Below are positions 60,401 to 64,000 of a stretch of 64,000 bases of DNA, piece by piece. Numbering within the stretch: position 1 is the stretch's first letter; every line of letters begins with the position of its first letter. The notes under the pieces are model-generated. The model made no database searches. It saw only the letters and a program-made list of their open reading frames with translations, and was not told where the DNA came from. This DNA is from Leguminivora glycinivorella (Eukaryota > Arthropoda > Insecta > Lepidoptera > Tortricidae). Made by a program: the position numbers and the translations under genes. The stretch lies in the NCBI RefSeq assembly GCF_023078275.1, contig NC_062975.1:8593141-8657140 (forward strand), in the 5' to 3' direction.

Positions 60401-62770
60401 AAAGTGAGCGCCCTCTTTTCCTTAGCTCGCGGCGAAAATGGCCCCTTCGGTTAAAATTGCCTCGTAACCGGCATGTGTGGAATACCGCTAATGTGCTCAT
60501 GCCCTGCGCTTGATGCGCCACGCAGCATGACGTCTTCCGGTAATAAGTGCAATTACTTCCCCTAAGTATACCAATTTGATTACAGTTCAGAATTGTAACC
60601 CTATCGTTTATGTGTAAGCGGGACTTAGGCGGTTATGTTATGTTTAGTAGCTGGTTGTGGACAGAGATAGGGGAGTCTGTCGTGAGAACTTTCTCGCTGG
60701 TCGCCAAGGTCAGGCCGCAGCGTCGTCCAGTCTGGTGCGGTTTATTTGCAAACCGTGACATCAGCCGCATCCGCGACGCGAGCGTGCCGTGCGTATGCTC
60801 CTGCCTTTACTACCGCACGCATGCCATCTTATCCCTTCCACGCATTGTCTTTAGACGTGTTATCCTTTGTTGGAGGACAGTTCATTACGTGCTCAATCAT
60901 CGGTACGGCGCGGCGTAACCTCTATAGTGTTGTAATAAAGATTACGTTCCCGCGGCGAGCGTCCCCTGTGAAATGTCCGACGTGTTAGCGAATGATAAAT
61001 GTAGGCGTCGGTATCGCGTATCGGATCTCAGCGTTCGCACGCCGAATTAATTTTAATTTATTGATCGTCGTATCGACGCCGAGTATTTTAGGTGCCTACT
61101 AAAGCTGAAACGATGTCTGTTTTGGTTTCGTAATAACATTAGCTACCCCGCTTATATTTTGCATTCCACAATCAAATGGTGACAAGTCTGTAAGTAGCTT
61201 GGAAGCCAGCTTTAAGATAAATATGAGACGGGAAGAATGCTGGCCCAGAAGATGAACGGCCGATGAACTTGCGTGACTATTTTAGTTGCGCGAGGGCTGT
61301 TCCGTCCAGAAGTCAACTAATCGCCACGATCTTATCTAACCTTTGATTGAAGAGGAACTAAAAGACAAATCATCCTAAGTGTTGGGACAGAAGCCAACCA
61401 ACAACTTTTGCTACTTACCTAGGTGTGTTTACATGAAAGTTTATTTGCAACTGAATACTCGACGTCCCGAAACTGGTTGCAGATAATTATTTTTAGTAAT
61501 ATTAATTGGCCGATCATTAATGAACGCATGAGATACAACCGTGACGGATTGACGGCAAAATGCATTCGCTAATTAGGCGGATTTCCTTCAACAAAGTAAT
61601 CCAAACCAGTAGCCTTACCATGACTTTTTTGAGTTAAAAAATACGTTACGTTTTCAGTGAGAGTTACGGAAAATGTATGGAAAAACTGAACAGCGCTCCA
61701 AGCGGAAACGCTCACGTACTAAAATTTTCATCGGTACCATAAGTTATTAACGTGTTTACTCCGAGTTTTCAATACGTTCCTAACTTTACAGCTAAGGCGC
61801 TCTCTTTCTGATTGTATGAAGTCAATAGAACCAGAACTATTTGACAGTCTCTAGTGAAAACTCAATACTTTACGTGAGTAATCATGACAGTCACTAACGT
61901 AAAAGTAAACCACCAATTCACTCTGATGTGTCACTGTCAAATTATATAACAATCCCACAACATTTTCACGATTATATTTGCAATTTTAAATGCAATTATG
62001 GCTAATATGTATTAATGTATAATATTACGTGAAATTAAAGAACAGCTTAAATGTAGCAGTTAGTCAGTACTGTCAGTAGTTTGATAAAAAGATAAACCAG
62101 TGATGAAACCAGTGCTTGATACTTTTACAAAGGTAATGAGTTAGGTATATTTATTCATCATTTTGTAATGTTTAGCTACAGTTGAGATGATTATATTGGT
62201 TGCTTTCAGAAAAAGAAGATATTATTGAAAACAATATTTCCATGCCAGCCGTATGGTATTCAGCAAACCCAACGTAGAAGATTGTTCAAATTGATAATGA
62301 ATGAGGCAGTTAAGAATCAACTGATTACCTGCAGCAGCAGGCAGTACCAATTCATGGGCATGTTAGTTCCTCAATGCACAATACATAGTCACCATAACAC
62401 CATATCTCGTGGGTATATATTAGAAGTGAACCAAAGGAAAAAACTTCAAAAAAATTATCCTATTACTGAAATAAAATATCTCATTCTGTGACTTTGTTTA
62501 TTTTGTAATATTCTTGAGTAACAGGCTAAGTATTTAATAAATTGACGTGAAACGAAAACTAAAAACCTAAAATTCAGCGTTTACGTACATATCAAACATC
62601 AATTACAACGACATCGACATAGGTAACGACAAAGTCTAAGGTAAGGTATAGAACTTTTGAAGGCGATTAGGCCATTATGGGGTGTATATGAAGATTATAA
62701 TTTGATAGTCAAAAATAGTGAATAGAAAAAGCATTTTGAAACAAGTAAAAATTGTATCTAATTTTTTGGC
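57418..62770 (-). other. srp: upstream region of srp: intron or 5' region, first exon not identified
   Basis: The acceptor at 57419-57418 shows that at least one upstream exon exists and must end with one base of a split codon. No convincing ATG-bearing exon was found here. Consensus minus-strand donors occur near 61410 (TAG then GTAAGTAGC) and 58313 (GTACACG then GTGAGTTAA), and could belong to untranslated first exons, but this is a guess. GC-rich islands lie at about 57840-57900 and 58240-58290. Plus-strand ORFs of 80-107 residues lack family features. Confidence 0.4.
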
Positions 62771-62893
62771 AGGGCACGTAGCCAAATGCACAAACGATTA
62801 TGATAACATCGTTATCGTAGCTTAGCTATCTCTATCACTTTTCCGTACTGACATGACAGAGCTAGACTGAATTTCGATCGGCGTTTAGCGCAT
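62771..62893 (+). repeat. MITE-like repeat, copy 3 of 3
   Basis: GTAGCCAAATGCACAAACGA, ATCGTTATCGTAGC, TAGCTATCTCTATC, CGTACTGACATGACAGAGCTAG and CGGCGTTTAGCG correspond in order to the copies at 23524-23640 and 4871-4980. Confidence 0.55.
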
Positions 62894-63254
62894 AGATTTA
62901 AAGTCCATGGTTTAGCGTCAACGATTGACATTTCAGCTAAGTCCTTGTGTCAAAATTGACAAAGCTAATTTTTTATTTATTTATTGGGAGCATTGGCAAC
63001 TTGGCCATCAGTGCAAACATACAATATTTAATACAACATACAGCAGAAGAAACAATTACAGGAATAACAATTACTTTGTTAATCATAAAAGTAATATTGC
63101 ACATATTGAAATGCTAAACTTATGACTATTTAGTAACTACACAATACAATGTTTTATGAATGAAAAGAAGTATTTTTGAACAATTACAAATTATTTACAA
63201 AGCACCAATAGTGTGCATAATAAATTTATAAATTATAGGGTTTAAAACAGCCTT

Positions 63255-63390
63255 CAAGTTCATTTCCCGGTTCTTTGCTTGGCTGAAAATCCCGGGAATT
63301 CCCGGTACTTTCGGTACCGGTATTTCCCGGGAGCAAACCCTAATAGGGATAGGGATAGGGGTAGGGTTAGGGATAGGGATAGGGGTAATC
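63255..63390. repeat. palindromic repeat fragment plus GGGATA minisatellite
   Basis: CCCGGGAA at 63291-63298 and TTCCCGGG at 63324-63331 enclose a GGTAC-rich centre, suggesting a transposon end. It is followed by a (GGGATA/GGGGTA/GGGTTA)n run at 63344-63386. Telomere-like in appearance but not the insect TTAGG repeat. Confidence 0.6.
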
Positions 63391-64000
63391 GGTCGGCAAT
63401 CGGTAATTGTAAACGATAATGCGAGAAAGTACTTTTTACCCACCGACAATAGTGCCGAGATACGGAGCTATGTGAGTTCTGTTGTACAATATGTAGTTTC
63501 CTCAGTGTATATAGAATACATATCTACTCGTACCTACTACCTACGCTGTAGTCGCTGTGTAACATTTGTACAACCACTGCAAGCATTTCTTTTTTAAAAA
63601 CAATAGTAACATGAGTAATCGAAAAAAACGCAGACAAACGTCTGCATAGAAACCTACGGATCCAAATGAAAATTTTATTATTTGTATATGTTTGAATAAG
63701 AATTCTTTTAGTACGCGAGCGAAACCGCGGGCAAAAGCTAATTCTATATAAGATGCTATGTACCCTTTTTCTGTAAAAAATATTTCTATTTCTTTACTAC
63801 TTGAGAACATCACAAATAAACAAAGTCAATTAATGAAATACTTTATTTTAGTAACAGGATTATTTTTTGGAGTTGAGGTTTTTTCTTTTATTGGAGCACT
63901 TCTATACATATACCTGTGATGATCATGGCCAATAATACCATTAAGTGCATCGCGGAACAAAAACACCTATAAATTGGTACTGCTCCCCTCTTCTGGCCTA
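63391..64000. other. right edge of window, no gene seen
   Basis: Apart from the repeat remnant at 63700-63743, no feature could be supported. A 90-residue minus-strand ORF (63541-63813) overlaps that remnant and is not believable as a gene. Confidence 0.4.
63700..63743 (-). repeat. short remnant of non-LTR/SINE family
   Basis: The minus strand reads TTAGCTTTTGCCCGCGGTTT then CGCTCGCG, the conserved start of the repeat seen at 7655-7838. The rest is missing. Confidence 0.5.

Noticed and set aside
63344..63386. Interstitial telomere
   Set aside because: The unit is mainly GGGATA, not the TTAGG of Lepidoptera, and it is attached to a palindromic repeat.

Overview
This window looks like lepidopteran (moth or butterfly) nuclear DNA. 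It is AT-rich and almost devoid of long ORFs. It carries repeat types I recognise from Lepidoptera: tRNA-headed SINEs with a GAT-repeat tail, a repeat starting with a 'gcccgcggcttcgct'-type sequence, a repeat ending in a 'cgtcgggggttaaaa'-type tail, Helitron-like 'gtccgcctg' repeats and several fold-back MITEs. No bacterial-type operons, CRISPR arrays, rRNA genes or intact tRNA genes were seen.

I can support one protein-coding gene. It is a two-finger GATA transcription factor on the minus strand, spread over about 55 kb, and is best matched to serpent (Bombyx GATA-beta type). Reading 5'->3' on the minus strand, the exons are: an N-terminal His/Pro/Gln/Gly-rich exon (57417-56876); a candidate 15-nt microexon (47947-47933); the N-terminal zinc finger exon (47363-47218); the C-terminal zinc finger exon (24426-24292); the basic tail and Gly-rich exon (3776-3563); a His-rich exon (3042-2903); and a short last coding exon (2182-2156) followed by a putative 1.3 kb 3' UTR. 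All junctions have GT/AG borders with matching phases (1, 0, 0, 1, 0). The start codon and first coding exon were not found; they lie upstream of 57417 within the window or beyond its right edge.

Layout: 1-870 is 3' flank; 870-2155 is putative 3' UTR; 2156-3776 holds three clustered exons; 3777-24291 is a 20.5 kb intron; 24427-47217 is a 22.8 kb intron; 47364-56875 is a 9.5 kb intron; 57418-64000 is upstream intron or 5' region. The introns hold transposon remnants and GC-rich non-repetitive islands that could be cis-regulatory elements, as expected for a developmental regulator of blood and fat body fate.

Most notable points: (1) the N-terminal exon changes reading frame once inside a short C run, consistent with one missing base (assembly error or real lesion); (2) a phase-compatible 15-nt microexon lies between the N-terminal and N-finger exons; (3) the N-finger exon cannot be skipped without a frameshift, so a C-finger-only isoform would need another exon; (4) three Pumilio-type motifs occur in the 3' UTR; (5) there are well-delimited mobile elements, including a hAT MITE with an 8-bp target duplication, a SINE with a 16-bp duplication and a 1 kb fold-back element with a tRNA-like loop. 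I saw no clear sign of a wholly new system.
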